Positions 1 through 7,568 of a stretch of 19,281 nucleotides of DNA are shown in pieces. The stretch spans positions 1 to 19,281 of the forward strand of contig JAVBOP010000155.1 of the NCBI GenBank assembly GCA_031550405.1, written 5' to 3'. The position numbers were made by a program, and so were the translations under genes. The notes under the pieces were generated by a model that saw only the letters and a list, made by a program, of their open reading frames with translations, was not told where the DNA came from and ran no database searches. Origin of the DNA: JAVBOP01 sp031550405 (GTDB taxonomy: Bacteria > Bacteroidota > Ignavibacteria > Kapaibacteriales > UBA2268). Every line of letters starts with the position of its first letter. The stretch's first letter is position 1.

Positions 1-84
1 TTAATAAAATTTTCAGCTGAAACCGTTGTCCTTGCTTGCGGCGCGGGTCTGTTACCTGACCTAGGTAATCAAGTAGATTCATAA
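1..84 (+). CDS. C-terminal end of an unidentified protein (5' truncated by window edge)
   Basis: Frame 1 from the first base is open for 27 codons and stops with TAA at 82-84. The encoded tail contains the residues SAETVVLACGAGLLPDLGNQ, which has the composition of a folded protein end rather than of an AT-rich intergenic frame, and the DNA here is clearly more GC-rich than the 237 bases that follow. No family can be named from so short a tail. The gene would converge on folC. The alternative is a chance open frame in intergenic DNA. Confidence 0.4.
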   Translation, partial: LIKFSAETVVLACGAGLLPDLGNQVDS

Positions 85-321
85 TTAAATTTTTATTCCA
101 AATTTAAGTATTTCTAAGAACTTAACTGATAGAACTTAACAGACGTGCACTATTTTAGGGTTAGATATAGTTGAATTAATGAAAATTTATACTTACATAA
201 AAAACAAGGTTGTCGTATGGACGGCTTATTCTCAAAGGCAAAAACCATAATTTCAAATATTAAACATAGTTGCACTGATGTAAACAGCTAAATGTTTATT
301 GAAAATAATTCAGAAATAATG

Positions 322-1605
322 TCAGAACTTGAGGGCTAAGGCAAGCTCTTCGGCTACGTAAAATGAGCCGCAAATAATAGTTGGTTCGTTGAATTTTTTG
401 ATTAATTCAACAGCATTCGAGGGAGTTTTAGCGGTATGTATTTTCTCAATTCCGACTTCCGCGGCAATAGTGGCAATAGTTTCAGCGGTTTCGGCGCGCT
501 GTATATCGGGTTGGACTACGATGAGATTATTGCAGCGAGTAGCAATAATTTTCAACATTTCATCAATCTTTTTGTCGTGCATGGCGCCAAATACAAAATT
601 CCATTTATCAATAGTCGACGCCTCGTCTAAGGCATTGATAAGAGAGGAGATAGAGGCAATATTATGCGCTACATCGATTATGACGAGCGGATCGGTATGC
701 ACGCATTCTATTCTGAAATGCAAACCCGTATTTTCCCGAACACGCTCAATACCTTTGACAATATTATCTGTTTTCACGTCAAAAACACTGCTTATCATTT
801 GAATCGCAAACATTGCGGCATTGATATTCATCGCCTGATTTTCTCCTATCAGCGGCGAAACGACAGCAGCTTTGGTTCTGTGCATTAAATCCACAATTTC
901 TATGCACATTTTTAAATCATTGGTATAACTTATAATATCTACATGTGGATAATCATTTAATACATATAATTTTGAATTAACCTCCTTCGCCTTTTCAAGC
1001 ATTTTTTTTACAATCTCAGGCTTATTATTGACAGATAGAACGGGAGTTGCAGGCTTTATTATTTCAATTTTTTCGCGGGCAATATCCATCAAAGTATTGC
1101 CTAAATATTCAGTATGATCAATGCTAATTGACGTAATTATTGAAATTATCGGAGCAATAACATTCGTTGCATCAAAAGCACCACCCAAACCAGTTTCCAC
1201 AATCGCAATATTTACCCTCTGCTGCATAAAATAATGGAAGGCAATAGCGGTGGTAATTTCAAAAAACGTTGCATTAATTTGTCTGGCAATACCATCTATT
1301 TTGTCGTAAGTTGTTGTGATATGTTCGTCAGGAATGGGTATGCCGTCTATTCGAATCCGCTCATTAAAACTGAAAATATGCGGCGAAGTATACAAGCCAA
1401 CCTTATAGCCGCTTTCCTGCAATATAGAGGCTATCAATGAGGTTATACTGCCCTTGCCATTAGTGCCTGCAACATGAATTGTGGGATACAGTAAATGTGG
1501 GTTGCCTAATGCATTTAACATACATAAGACGCGGTCGGTTCCAGGTTTTATATCTCCGCGATGCAATGAGAACAGATGGCTTAGCAATGATTTTGTATTA
1601 TTCAT
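322..1605 (-). CDS. folC: Bifunctional folylpolyglutamate synthase / dihydrofolate synthase
   Basis: Cytosolic Mur-ligase-family enzyme that joins L-glutamate to dihydropteroate (dihydrofolate synthase) and adds further glutamates to tetrahydrofolates, using ATP. The 427-residue length is normal for the family. Visible motifs are the P-loop GTNGKGS at residues 47-53, the segment YTSPHIFSFNERI typical of FolC near residue 74, ETGLGGAFDATN, SIDHTEYLG, and DVAHN in the C-terminal Mur-ligase domain. The ATG at 1605 gives the expected N-terminus and lies just downstream of a TATATTTG box. The gene stands alone on this strand; the decayed insertion sequence separates it from the sdh operon. folP, an earlier step of the same pathway, lies about 11 kb away in this window. 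No frameshift or missing motif was seen. Confidence 0.95.
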   Translation of the reverse strand: MNNTKSLLSHLFSLHRGDIKPGTDRVLCMLNALGNPHLLYPTIHVAGTNGKGSITSLIASILQESGYKVGLYTSPHIFSFNERIRIDGIPIPDEHITTTYDKIDGIARQINATFFEITTAIAFHYFMQQRVNIAIVETGLGGAFDATNVIAPIISIITSISIDHTEYLGNTLMDIAREKIEIIKPATPVLSVNNKPEIVKKMLEKAKEVNSKLYVLNDYPHVDIISYTNDLKMCIEIVDLMHRTKAAVVSPLIGENQAMNINAAMFAIQMISSVFDVKTDNIVKGIERVRENTGLHFRIECVHTDPLVIIDVAHNIASISSLINALDEASTIDKWNFVFGAMHDKKIDEMLKIIATRCNNLIVVQPDIQRAETAETIATIAAEVGIEKIHTAKTPSNAVELIKKFNEPTIICGSFYVAEELALALKF

Positions 1606-1842
1606 AGAACTACAATGTACAAATATAACAAAAAAAGATCCAACAGAATAAGTAATATTACGGCATAAGGATAGAAAAAAGGGCGATGGAGTTATTAGCA
1701 GGTCGTAACACTTATGTAAAAATATGGCATTATTCCTAAGTTATAGCAATTTTGTAATCAAATTTTTTTTGTCATTACATAGTAAATTTTAATTTTCGGA
1801 ACAATCAATTATTTCTACAGCACTTTATTTGGAATTTAGGCT
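1606..1842. other. Gene-free stretch upstream of folC, up to the IS end
   Basis: Apart from the possible folC promoter this AT-rich segment holds no supported gene. It contains a small inverted repeat (TGTAAT at 1753-1758 with ATTACA at 1774-1779) around a T-run. Together with the IS left end the gene-free run extends to the transposase stop at 1941. Confidence 0.5.
1620..1627 (-). promoter_or_regulatory. Possible -7 box for folC
   Basis: On the minus strand this reads TATATTTG, matching the TAnnTTTG -7 consensus known for Bacteroidota primary sigma factor promoters. It lies 14 bases before the folC ATG, which would give a very short leader. No TTG at the usual -33 distance is convincing, so this is a weak call. 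Confidence 0.3.
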
Positions 1843-1862
1843 TAATGGACAAAATAGTTGCT
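1843..1862 (+). repeat. Left terminal inverted repeat of the IS
   Basis: TAATGGACAAAATAGTTGCT; matches the reverse complement of 2915-2934 at 19 of 20 positions. It lies beyond the 3' end of the transposase. Confidence 0.75.
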
Positions 1863-1883
1863 ATTTTTGAGTTATTTTCTCCT

Positions 1884-1903
1884 AATAGCAAAAGTAGTTG
1901 CTA
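1884..1903 (+). repeat. Subterminal copy of the IS end sequence
   Basis: TAATAGCAAAAGTAGTTGCT lies 41 bases inside the left end in the same orientation and matches the terminal repeat at 16 of 20 positions; both copies continue with ATTTT. It may be a second transposase-binding site or the remnant of an end duplication. Confidence 0.5.
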
Positions 1904-1940
1904 TTTTCTTTGTAACTATGTTCTATAACAGTAGGTTACC

Positions 1941-2862
1941 CTATGTCAAATCTCTGTTTTTTTTGTTTCTGAAAAAATCTTCGATAAATTTCTTCTTGCG
2001 CTCCAAATTTAAGCCGTTGTGATTACGCAGTTTGTTTTTTAAATCAGAGAAAAATCCATCTAACATATTGGTTGTATTTGGAACACCTAACTCCTTATAT
2101 TCCAAATGGTTAAACAAATATAGCAAGTTGTTTTTCAAGCTAAAATAAGCACTTCTAAGCCGTTTATGAGTGTAAAAACTTTTGCCTGTTTTTGGCGAAA
2201 ATGAACGTTTGTTCATAAAATATTCCCACTTTACATGCCATTTTTCAAGCTAAGTCTATCTATTTTAATGAGTTGCAATAACAATGAACGTAATTCTATT
2301 GCTGTCTCTAACTTCGGTTTTTGGGTCAAATATCGCATAATAATCTGGCTTTGATGAAACTGACACATCTGAAAGGGAACGGCTGGAAATAGCTTAAAAA
2401 GTCCTTTTCGATCATCGCAAATTATGCTTTGAATTGAGATATTATTAAATTTTATTAATTCTATTCCTTGCTCATAAAGAGCATTAGCTTTATGCGTAAC
2501 ATATTGATAATAAAGGACTTGACCGCTAAAACTGTCCATGAAAACCATGACGCTAAAATTGCGACCAAAATATGTAGTACCCACCAGAACATTCACATCT
2601 AACACGTTGGTATTATTGAATTTATGGCTAAATTGTCCAATTTACGTTGGATTGTACGTTTTGAGCACTTATATTTAGCTGAAAGCTGAACATAAGCCTG
2701 TTTTTCCAAGCGTATATTCTTGCCAAAGTTCAGCGGAATTTAAGCCAATTTGAGACGAAAAATGACGAACACAAGCGTTGCATTTATAATGCTGAAATTC
2801 ATTTTGAAAACCATTCTTTTTCGTACGATTTGAGCCACAAATAGGACATGTTTTTTATACAT
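1941..2862 (-). pseudogene. Frameshifted transposase (IS256/IS1249-like, zinc-ribbon variant)
   Basis: Reading across frames on the minus strand recovers one transposase. An ATG at 2862 is followed by an A-run frameshift, then a zinc ribbon (TCPICGS, then CNAC about 20 residues later). After a shift near 2705 comes a helix-turn-helix-like segment (KQAYVQLSAKYKCSKRTIQR). After a shift near 2603 comes the catalytic core (VLDVNVLVGTTYFGRNFS, CDDRKGLFKLFP, QMCQFHQ). After a shift near 2250 comes the end (EKWHVKWEYFMNKRSFSPKTGKSF as separate blocks, then PNTTNMLDGFFSDLKNKLRNH). The two longest open pieces (2231-2605 and 1941-2216) are fragments of this single gene and not separate genes. With at least four frameshifts it cannot make transposase. 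The family name is a recollection from the Cys/His and PNTTN-type motifs. Confidence 0.85.
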
Positions 2863-2914
2863 TATTTTCAAATGGTGTAACTATATGAAATTATAATGGC
2901 TTAAATTGTGTTGC

Positions 2915-2934
2915 AGCAACTATTTTGTCTATTA
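2915..2934 (-). repeat. Right terminal inverted repeat of the IS
   Basis: Read on the minus strand it is TAATAGACAAAATAGTTGCT, the partner of 1843-1862. It lies about 50 bases upstream of the transposase start. Its inner edge forms a small palindrome, TTGCAGCAA. Confidence 0.75.
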
Positions 2935-2979
2935 GACCAATATTTATATATGGATAGTTTTTCAAGGAAATGGTATTGC

Positions 2980-3012
2980 AAAAAAAAGGACAGATATGAT
3001 TATCTGCCCTTC
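2980..3012 (-). terminator. Intrinsic terminator of the sdh operon
   Basis: On the minus strand, starting about 22 bases after the sdhB stop, the RNA would read AAGGGCAGATA, a four-base loop ATCA, TATCTGTCCTT and then a run of U. The stem is about 11 bp with one G-U pair. The position and U-tract fit a Rho-independent terminator for sdhCAB. Confidence 0.85.
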
Positions 3013-3033
3013 GCTATAAAGTAATTGCTATTA

Positions 3034-3783
3034 CTATAATGCGTGTTTAGCTTTTGATTTAACATATTCCCAGTTCATTTTGGAAATGAAACGGGCTGGA
3101 ATCTGTTTAGGGCAAACAGCTTCACATTCGTAATAATTGCGACATGCACCAAAGCCGTTCTCTTCCATCGCTGTAACCATCGATAAAGCACGCTTTGAAC
3201 GCTCTGCCTGACCTTGCGGCAAATGCACAAACTGTACAATTTTTGCAGATGTAAATAACATCGCTGCACCGTTTGGACATGAAGCAACACATGCACCACA
3301 ACCAATACAAGCTGCTGCGTCCATTGCTATATCCGCATTCTCTTTAGAAATAGGCAACGCATTCGCATCTTGTGGGCTTCCAGTATTAACTGAAACATAG
3401 CCGCCGGCTTGGATAATTTTATCCAATGCAACGCGATCCGTTACCAAATCACGCAAAACAGGGAATGCACGGGCGCGGAATGGTTCAATATATATTTCAT
3501 CGCCATCTTTGAACTTACGCATGTGCAACTGGCAAGTTGTTGTTGCGGCTTCTGGACCATGCGGCATACCATTTATTGCAAGCGAACATGCCCCGCAAAT
3601 ACCTTCACGGCAGTCATGATCGAACGCAACTGGCTCTTTGCCTTCTTTTATTAAATCCTCATTAAGTTCGTCAAGCATTTCAAGAAATGACATATCTTCA
3701 TTCACATCATCGCGGTGATATGTTTCCATAATACCTGTGGCATCTGCGTTTTTTTGTCGCCATACATGAAGTGTTAGTTTCAT
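3034..3783 (-). CDS. sdhB: Succinate dehydrogenase / fumarate reductase iron-sulfur subunit
   Basis: Electron-transfer subunit of complex II, passing electrons from the flavoprotein SdhA to the membrane quinone site. Of 249 residues, the N-terminal plant-type ferredoxin domain carries C58, C63, C66 (CREGICGAC) and C84 for the [2Fe-2S] cluster. The C-terminal domain has C159-x2-C162-x2-C165-x3-C169 (CIGCGACVASCP) and C214, C220, C224 for the [4Fe-4S] and [3Fe-4S] clusters. The ATG shares one base with the sdhA stop (TAATG), so translation is probably coupled; a ribosome site AAGGAG (3793-3798) lies 9 bases before it, inside sdhA. It is the last gene of the operon and is followed by an intrinsic terminator. 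Sequence alone cannot separate the succinate-oxidising from the fumarate-reducing direction. Confidence 0.96.
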   Translation of the reverse strand: MKLTLHVWRQKNADATGIMETYHRDDVNEDMSFLEMLDELNEDLIKEGKEPVAFDHDCREGICGACSLAINGMPHGPEAATTTCQLHMRKFKDGDEIYIEPFRARAFPVLRDLVTDRVALDKIIQAGGYVSVNTGSPQDANALPISKENADIAMDAAACIGCGACVASCPNGAAMLFTSAKIVQFVHLPQGQAERSKRALSMVTAMEENGFGACRNYYECEAVCPKQIPARFISKMNWEYVKSKAKHAL

Positions 3784-5699
3784 TATTTATAACTCCTTAC
3801 AGCTAATTCAACATTTTCAAATTGTAATTCTTCGGTTCCACGTTCTGGTTTTACACCAACGCCTTTGTATTCCCAAACCGCAACATGAGCAAATTTCTCA
3901 TCATTACGTTTTGCTTCATGGTCTTCTGTTTGATATTCTTCACGGAAATGCGCACCGCATGATTCTTCTCTTTCCAAAGCGTCATATACCAATACTTCTG
4001 CAAATTCCAAGAAGTCAGCCACACGGCAAGCTCTTTCAAGTGCAACGTTAATATTCTTATCTTCGCCCGGAACGTTAAGATTTTTCCAAAATTCTTCGCG
4101 AATTTGAGGTATGACATTCAATGCCTCTTTCAAGCCTTTTTCATTTCTACCCATACCGCAATTATTCCACATGATATTACCAAGCTCTTTATGGAAGGCA
4201 GTTGGAGTTTTCTTTCCATTAATAGAAATTAATTTTTTCATCTTGTCTTCAACTTCTTTTTCTGCTTTCTTAAATTCAGGATGGTCAGTAGTAACTTTTG
4301 CTAAGTTAGTTGAAGCAAAGAAATTACCGATTGTATAAGGAATAACGAAATAACCATCAGCAAGACCCTGCATCAATGCGCTTGCACCAAGACGATTTGC
4401 ACCGTGATCAGAGAAATTAGCTTCACCAAGAACGTGCAAGCCGGGAATTGTACTTTGCAAGTTATAATCTACCCACAAACCGCCCATTGTATAGTGAGAA
4501 GCAGGATATATCATCATAGGTGTATCATAAGGATTTTCGCCTGTGATGCGCTCGTACATTTCAAACAGGTTGCCATATCTGTCAGCAACAATGTCCTTGC
4601 CAAGTCTCTTGATTGCATCAGCAAAATCAAGATATACACCACGCCCGGTATTACTTACGCCGCGTCCTTCGTCGCACACTTCTTTTGCAGCACGTGAAGA
4701 AATATCACGAGGAGACAAATTACCGAAACTTGGATATTTCCTTTCAAGATAATAATCTCTTTCACTTTCAGGAATATCAGCTGGTCTGCGTTTGTCGTTC
4801 GCTTTCTTTGGCACCCAAATACGTCCATCATTACGCAATGACTCAGACATAAGCGTTAATTTTGATTGATGGTCGCCACTTTGAGGAATTGCAGTCGGGT
4901 GAATCTGCGTAAAGCAAGGATTAGCAAAATATGCACCTTTTTTATAAGCACGATATGTTGCAGTAACGTTACAAGCTATAGCATTTGTTGATAGATAGAA
5001 TATATTGCCGTAGCCACCAGTTGCCAAGCAAACAGCATCACCCCAGTGAGACTGAATTTTTCCAGTAACAAGATCACGTGTTACAATACCGCGGCAATAG
5101 CCGTCGATTATAACTATATCCTGAACTTCAATACGGTTGTGCAATTTAACAGTGCCAGCATGAACTTGTCTCATAAGTGCTTGATATGCACCGAGTAACA
5201 ATTGTTGTCCTGTCTGTCCTCTTGCATAAAAAGTACGCGAAACCTGTGAACCACCAAACGAACGGTTTGAAAGCATTCCGCCATACTCGCGTGCAAAAGG
5301 TACACCTTGTGCAACGCATTGGTCGATGATATTAACACTAACTTGCGCTAAACGATGCACATTGGCTTCTCTGGCACGAAAATCGCCGCCTTTGATTGTA
5401 TCATAGAACAAACGCCAGATGCTATCGCCGTCATTTTGATATGCTTTTGCTGCATTGATACCGCCTTGAGCCGCAATACTATGGGCGCGCCGAGCAGAAT
5501 CGTTAAAAGTAAATGCTTCAACCTGATAACCAAGTTCAGCAAATGACGCAGCCGCCGCACCACCTGCAAGTCCTGTGCCAACTACTAAGATTTTATACTT
5601 TCTCTTATTGGCAGGATTTACAAGTTTCATATCGAAACGGTGTTTATCCCATTTATCTTTAAGTGCTCCCGAAGGCACTTTACTGTCTAATTTCATCAT
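3783..5699 (-). CDS. sdhA: Succinate dehydrogenase / fumarate reductase flavoprotein subunit
   Basis: FAD-containing catalytic subunit of complex II that interconverts succinate and fumarate on the membrane surface. The 638 residues match the Bacteroidota-type subunit. Visible are the Rossmann motif GTGLAGG at 41-47, RRAHSIAAQGGINAAK with H73 at the position of the covalently FAD-bound histidine, the HPTAIPQSG substrate-site segment, and the later SHYTMGGLWVD and GEANFSDHGANRLG segments of the FAD/active-site fold. Two ATGs occur in tandem at the start (5699 and 5696). A perfect AGGAGG lies 8 bases before the first, within the 3' end of sdhC. sdhC, sdhA and sdhB are separated by 1, then overlap by 1 base, indicating one transcript and one complex. 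Confidence 0.97.
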   Translation of the reverse strand: MMKLDSKVPSGALKDKWDKHRFDMKLVNPANKRKYKILVVGTGLAGGAAAASFAELGYQVEAFTFNDSARRAHSIAAQGGINAAKAYQNDGDSIWRLFYDTIKGGDFRAREANVHRLAQVSVNIIDQCVAQGVPFAREYGGMLSNRSFGGSQVSRTFYARGQTGQQLLLGAYQALMRQVHAGTVKLHNRIEVQDIVIIDGYCRGIVTRDLVTGKIQSHWGDAVCLATGGYGNIFYLSTNAIACNVTATYRAYKKGAYFANPCFTQIHPTAIPQSGDHQSKLTLMSESLRNDGRIWVPKKANDKRRPADIPESERDYYLERKYPSFGNLSPRDISSRAAKEVCDEGRGVSNTGRGVYLDFADAIKRLGKDIVADRYGNLFEMYERITGENPYDTPMMIYPASHYTMGGLWVDYNLQSTIPGLHVLGEANFSDHGANRLGASALMQGLADGYFVIPYTIGNFFASTNLAKVTTDHPEFKKAEKEVEDKMKKLISINGKKTPTAFHKELGNIMWNNCGMGRNEKGLKEALNVIPQIREEFWKNLNVPGEDKNINVALERACRVADFLEFAEVLVYDALEREESCGAHFREEYQTEDHEAKRNDEKFAHVAVWEYKGVGVKPERGTEELQFENVELAVRSYK

Positions 5700-5700
5700 A

Positions 5701-6480
5701 TTAGCATCCTCCTCCCATACAAGTTCCTGCTAACCCAAGCACGCAATATACAGGCAGCACAATAAACATTAAAAATAAAAGTGTTGATAAAGCAACACTA
5801 AGTTTTTGCAAACAAGGTGTTAATTTCGGTCCTTGAATACCAATAGTATGAACCGCGCTTTGAATCGCATGATTCAAGTGGAACATAACGAGAGCCACAA
5901 ACACAATGTAAGAAAGTGCTACCAATGGATTAGCAAATTCCTTAGCAACCATGTTATAGACATCATGGCGTTCTTCAAACACAGGATAAGCATTAACTTG
6001 AAGCTCCTCTACATTCTTAAAACGCATTTCAGATGCCTGTACAGCATAACCGCCGGTAGCAAATACTTCCTGACTGTCATATCCGCCTTCAAAATCAATT
6101 TTTCCAGCTGTAAAATGCAGGATGTGGTAAGTAATGCCAGCAAGAATCAATAAGCCCGTCCACATCATGGTTCTTGATGTAACCTTCGCTTTAACATACT
6201 TCTTTACCTGATACTTAACAGGTTTTGCAGCATTATTGTAAAGTCGTAGATAAACGGCTGATATGATATGCAAAACGACACTTATAATCAGCGTGCCTCT
6301 TATTATCCAAAGGACTTCTTTATTCCATTGGAGCAATGCAGCATAATTGTTATATACATCTTGCCCCAGCAGATACTGCAAGTTTCCTGCGGAATGCCCA
6401 AACAGGAAAGCCACAATTATCAAGCCTGTGATAGCCATAACAATTTTAGCTATGATTGTTGTTTTTAAATAATTAAACAA
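5701..6480 (-). CDS. sdhC: Succinate dehydrogenase cytochrome b subunit (Bacteroidota type)
   Basis: Membrane anchor of complex II that holds heme b and the menaquinone site. The 259 residues show five hydrophobic segments (about 8-28, 57-77, 105-125, 185-206, 228-250). This is the single-subunit architecture found with Bacteroidota and epsilonproteobacterial enzymes. Histidines suited to heme ligation lie in the segments: H29, H71, H119/H122, H201/H204. The start codon is TTG (6480). No in-frame ATG or GTG occurs between it and an upstream stop, it is preceded by AAAGAGG at an 8-base spacing, and it gives the expected N-terminus (FNYLKTTIIAKIVMAITGL). The next in-frame ATG (residue 15) would remove part of the first helix. 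It heads the sdhCAB operon. Confidence 0.92.
   Translation of the reverse strand: MFNYLKTTIIAKIVMAITGLIIVAFLFGHSAGNLQYLLGQDVYNNYAALLQWNKEVLWIIRGTLIISVVLHIISAVYLRLYNNAAKPVKYQVKKYVKAKVTSRTMMWTGLLILAGITYHILHFTAGKIDFEGGYDSQEVFATGGYAVQASEMRFKNVEELQVNAYPVFEERHDVYNMVAKEFANPLVALSYIVFVALVMFHLNHAIQSAVHTIGIQGPKLTPCLQKLSVALSTLLFLMFIVLPVYCVLGLAGTCMGGGC
5708..5713 (-). promoter_or_regulatory. Ribosome binding site of sdhA inside the sdhC coding end
   Basis: AGGAGG on the minus strand, 8 bases before the first sdhA ATG. The same bases encode the glycine run of the SdhC C-terminus (CMGGGC), so one sequence serves both roles. It also supports the start chosen for sdhA. Confidence 0.8.
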
Positions 6481-6495
6481 GGTACGTACCTCTTT
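6481..6495 (-). promoter_or_regulatory. Ribosome binding site and palindrome in front of the TTG start of sdhC
   Basis: On the minus strand the bases are AAAGAGGTACGTACC followed directly by the TTG start. AAAGAGG is a usable Shine-Dalgarno sequence 8 bases from the TTG. The last ten bases, GGTACGTACC (6481-6490), are a perfect palindrome that takes in part of the ribosome site, so folding or a bound protein could mask it. Confidence 0.55.
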
Positions 6496-6577
6496 AGATT
6501 AAATGATACATTATGAATTATATTTTTAGAAATTTTCGATAAGCAATTTAGTTTTTAATTATAGGTAAAATCATCAA

Positions 6578-6598
6578 GCTAAATTAGTCGCTAAATTA
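6578..6598 (-). repeat. Tandem 9-base direct repeat upstream of sdhC
   Basis: GCTAAATTA occurs at 6578-6586 and again at 6590-6598, a 12-base period, 98 to 118 bases upstream of the sdhC start. Two near-turn-spaced copies would suit a dimeric regulator, but in AT-rich DNA chance is possible. Confidence 0.4.
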
Positions 6599-6720
6599 CG
6601 AAAAAAAAAACCAATAAAAAAACAAATAAAAAATAAATAATAATACAATATTATTCTGCATATTACTATGGTTTTTTTTCATATATTTATACCCGGATTT
6701 TTAATTAGCATATTACAGAT

Positions 6721-6744
6721 ATTTATGAATAAAAATTCATAAAT
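6721..6744. repeat. Inverted repeat, copy 1 of a four-copy family
   Basis: Arms ATTTATGAAT (6721-6730) and ATTCATAAAT (6735-6744) are perfectly complementary around AAAA. This is the most complete copy in the window. It lies 40 bases before the methyltransferase ATG, probably in the promoter or leader. Confidence 0.7.
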
Positions 6745-6784
6745 ACGTTTAAGCTATTAATATTGTTTAGAATTAAATAAGAAT

Positions 6785-7501
6785 ATGATTACAGAGAAAA
6801 ATATTTTTGACGAAAAGGCACATGAATATGACCAGTGGTTCATGAAAAATGAAAATCTTTTAATGTCAGAAGTTAAACTGGTCGCAAAAGCATTAGGCAG
6901 CAATCCCAAACGAACTTTGTCGATTGGCTGTGGCAGCGGGCTTTTTGAAATGATATTGAAAAATAATTTCGATATCCATGTAAGCGAAGGAATAGAGCCT
7001 TCGGTGAGCATGGCGGAAATTGCGCAATCGCGCGGTATGACTGTGAAAATTGCTACTGCGGAGGCTGCGGAATTTGGCGAAGATGAATTTGATACAATCA
7101 TGTTTAACGGCTCTCCGAGTTATATAAAAAATCTGAAATATGTTGTGGAAAAGGCTCGAAAGGCACTTAAAAATGGCGGCAGAATCATACTGATTGATGT
7201 TGCTAAAGAGGGCGGTTTTGCCACGATCTATAATTTGGCTATGACGTTAAATACTTGGGAACACAGCCTGTTAAATGACATAAAGCCCAACAATCCATAT
7301 CCTGTTGAGATGCTCAAAGCAGCTAATTGGCGAACTACAGAAAAAAAAATTGAATTGCTCAAGTTGCTTGATTTTAATGATATTACATGCTATCAAACTC
7401 TTACAGTGCATCCAAAATTTGCAAATAACAGAATCGAAGAACCAACCAAAGGCTATAACGCTGGCGACTACATCGCCGTCATTGCTCACAAGACAGCTTG
7501 A
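6785..7501 (+). CDS. Class I SAM-dependent methyltransferase
   Basis: Soluble methyltransferase of 238 residues with unknown substrate. The SAM-binding Rossmann core is clear: motif I LSIGCGSGLFE at 45-55, the acidic end of the second strand in EGIEPS near 69-73, AEAAEFGEDEFDTIMFNGS at about 92-110 (motifs II/III), and ALKNGGRIILIDV with the post-motif glycine turn further on. The N-terminal DEKAHEYDQWF is like the entry helix of UbiE-type enzymes. The short ribosome-site-like AAGAA before the ATG is weak. It lies 67 bases upstream of an HpnC-type synthase on the same strand, so a shared transcript is possible, but a lipid substrate is only a guess. Confidence 0.85.
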   Translation: MITEKNIFDEKAHEYDQWFMKNENLLMSEVKLVAKALGSNPKRTLSIGCGSGLFEMILKNNFDIHVSEGIEPSVSMAEIAQSRGMTVKIATAEAAEFGEDEFDTIMFNGSPSYIKNLKYVVEKARKALKNGGRIILIDVAKEGGFATIYNLAMTLNTWEHSLLNDIKPNNPYPVEMLKAANWRTTEKKIELLKLLDFNDITCYQTLTVHPKFANNRIEEPTKGYNAGDYIAVIAHKTA

Positions 7502-7568
7502 AAATGAAAAATAAATGTAATATACCTTAAGAAGAAATTAATAAAATGTTATTATTGCAACATAATGT

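Larger units (their letters stand above)
1843..2934 (-). mobile_element. Decayed insertion sequence (about 1.09 kb)
   Basis: Two 20-bp ends are inverted copies of each other with one mismatch: TAATGGACAAAATAGTTGCT at 1843-1862, and TAATAGACAAAATAGTTGCT read on the minus strand from 2934 to 2915. They enclose one broken transposase gene. The protein resembles the IS256/Mutator-type group with an N-terminal zinc ribbon (IS1249-like); that assignment comes from memory of the family and is moderate. No target-site duplication was recognised, as expected for an old copy. The element sits between the sdh terminator and the folC promoter and interrupts neither. The exact outer boundary could be a few bases inside or outside the stated ends. 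Confidence 0.75.
6481..6784. other. Divergent promoter region between sdhC (-) and the methyltransferase (+)
   Basis: These 304 very AT-rich bases hold no gene. They must contain the sdh promoter on the minus strand and the methyltransferase promoter on the plus strand, though neither can be placed with confidence. They include a tandem 9-base direct repeat (6578-6598), a run of ten A with further A-rich sequence (6601-6650), a G-G-T8-C stretch at 6670-6680 complementary to the A-run, and the inverted repeat at 6721-6744. Confidence 0.6.

Noticed and set aside
117..140. Direct repeat AGAACTTAAC-TGAT-AGAACTTAAC
   Set aside because: Only two 10-base copies in AT-rich DNA downstream of both flanking genes; no other copy or function seen.
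389..802. 137-codon plus-strand frame inside folC
   Set aside because: Antisense to the complete, motif-bearing folC; no independent evidence.
1830..2945. Target-site duplication flanking the insertion sequence
   Set aside because: Bases outside the two ends (for example AATTTAGGCT and GACCAATATT) do not match at 8-9 bp, so no duplication can be claimed.
5833..6153. 106-codon plus-strand frame inside sdhC
   Set aside because: Antisense shadow of sdhC with no motif.
6601..6680. A10 run and downstream T8 run as a long-range hairpin
   Set aside because: Homopolymer pairing across about 60 AT-rich bases is not specific evidence of a structure.
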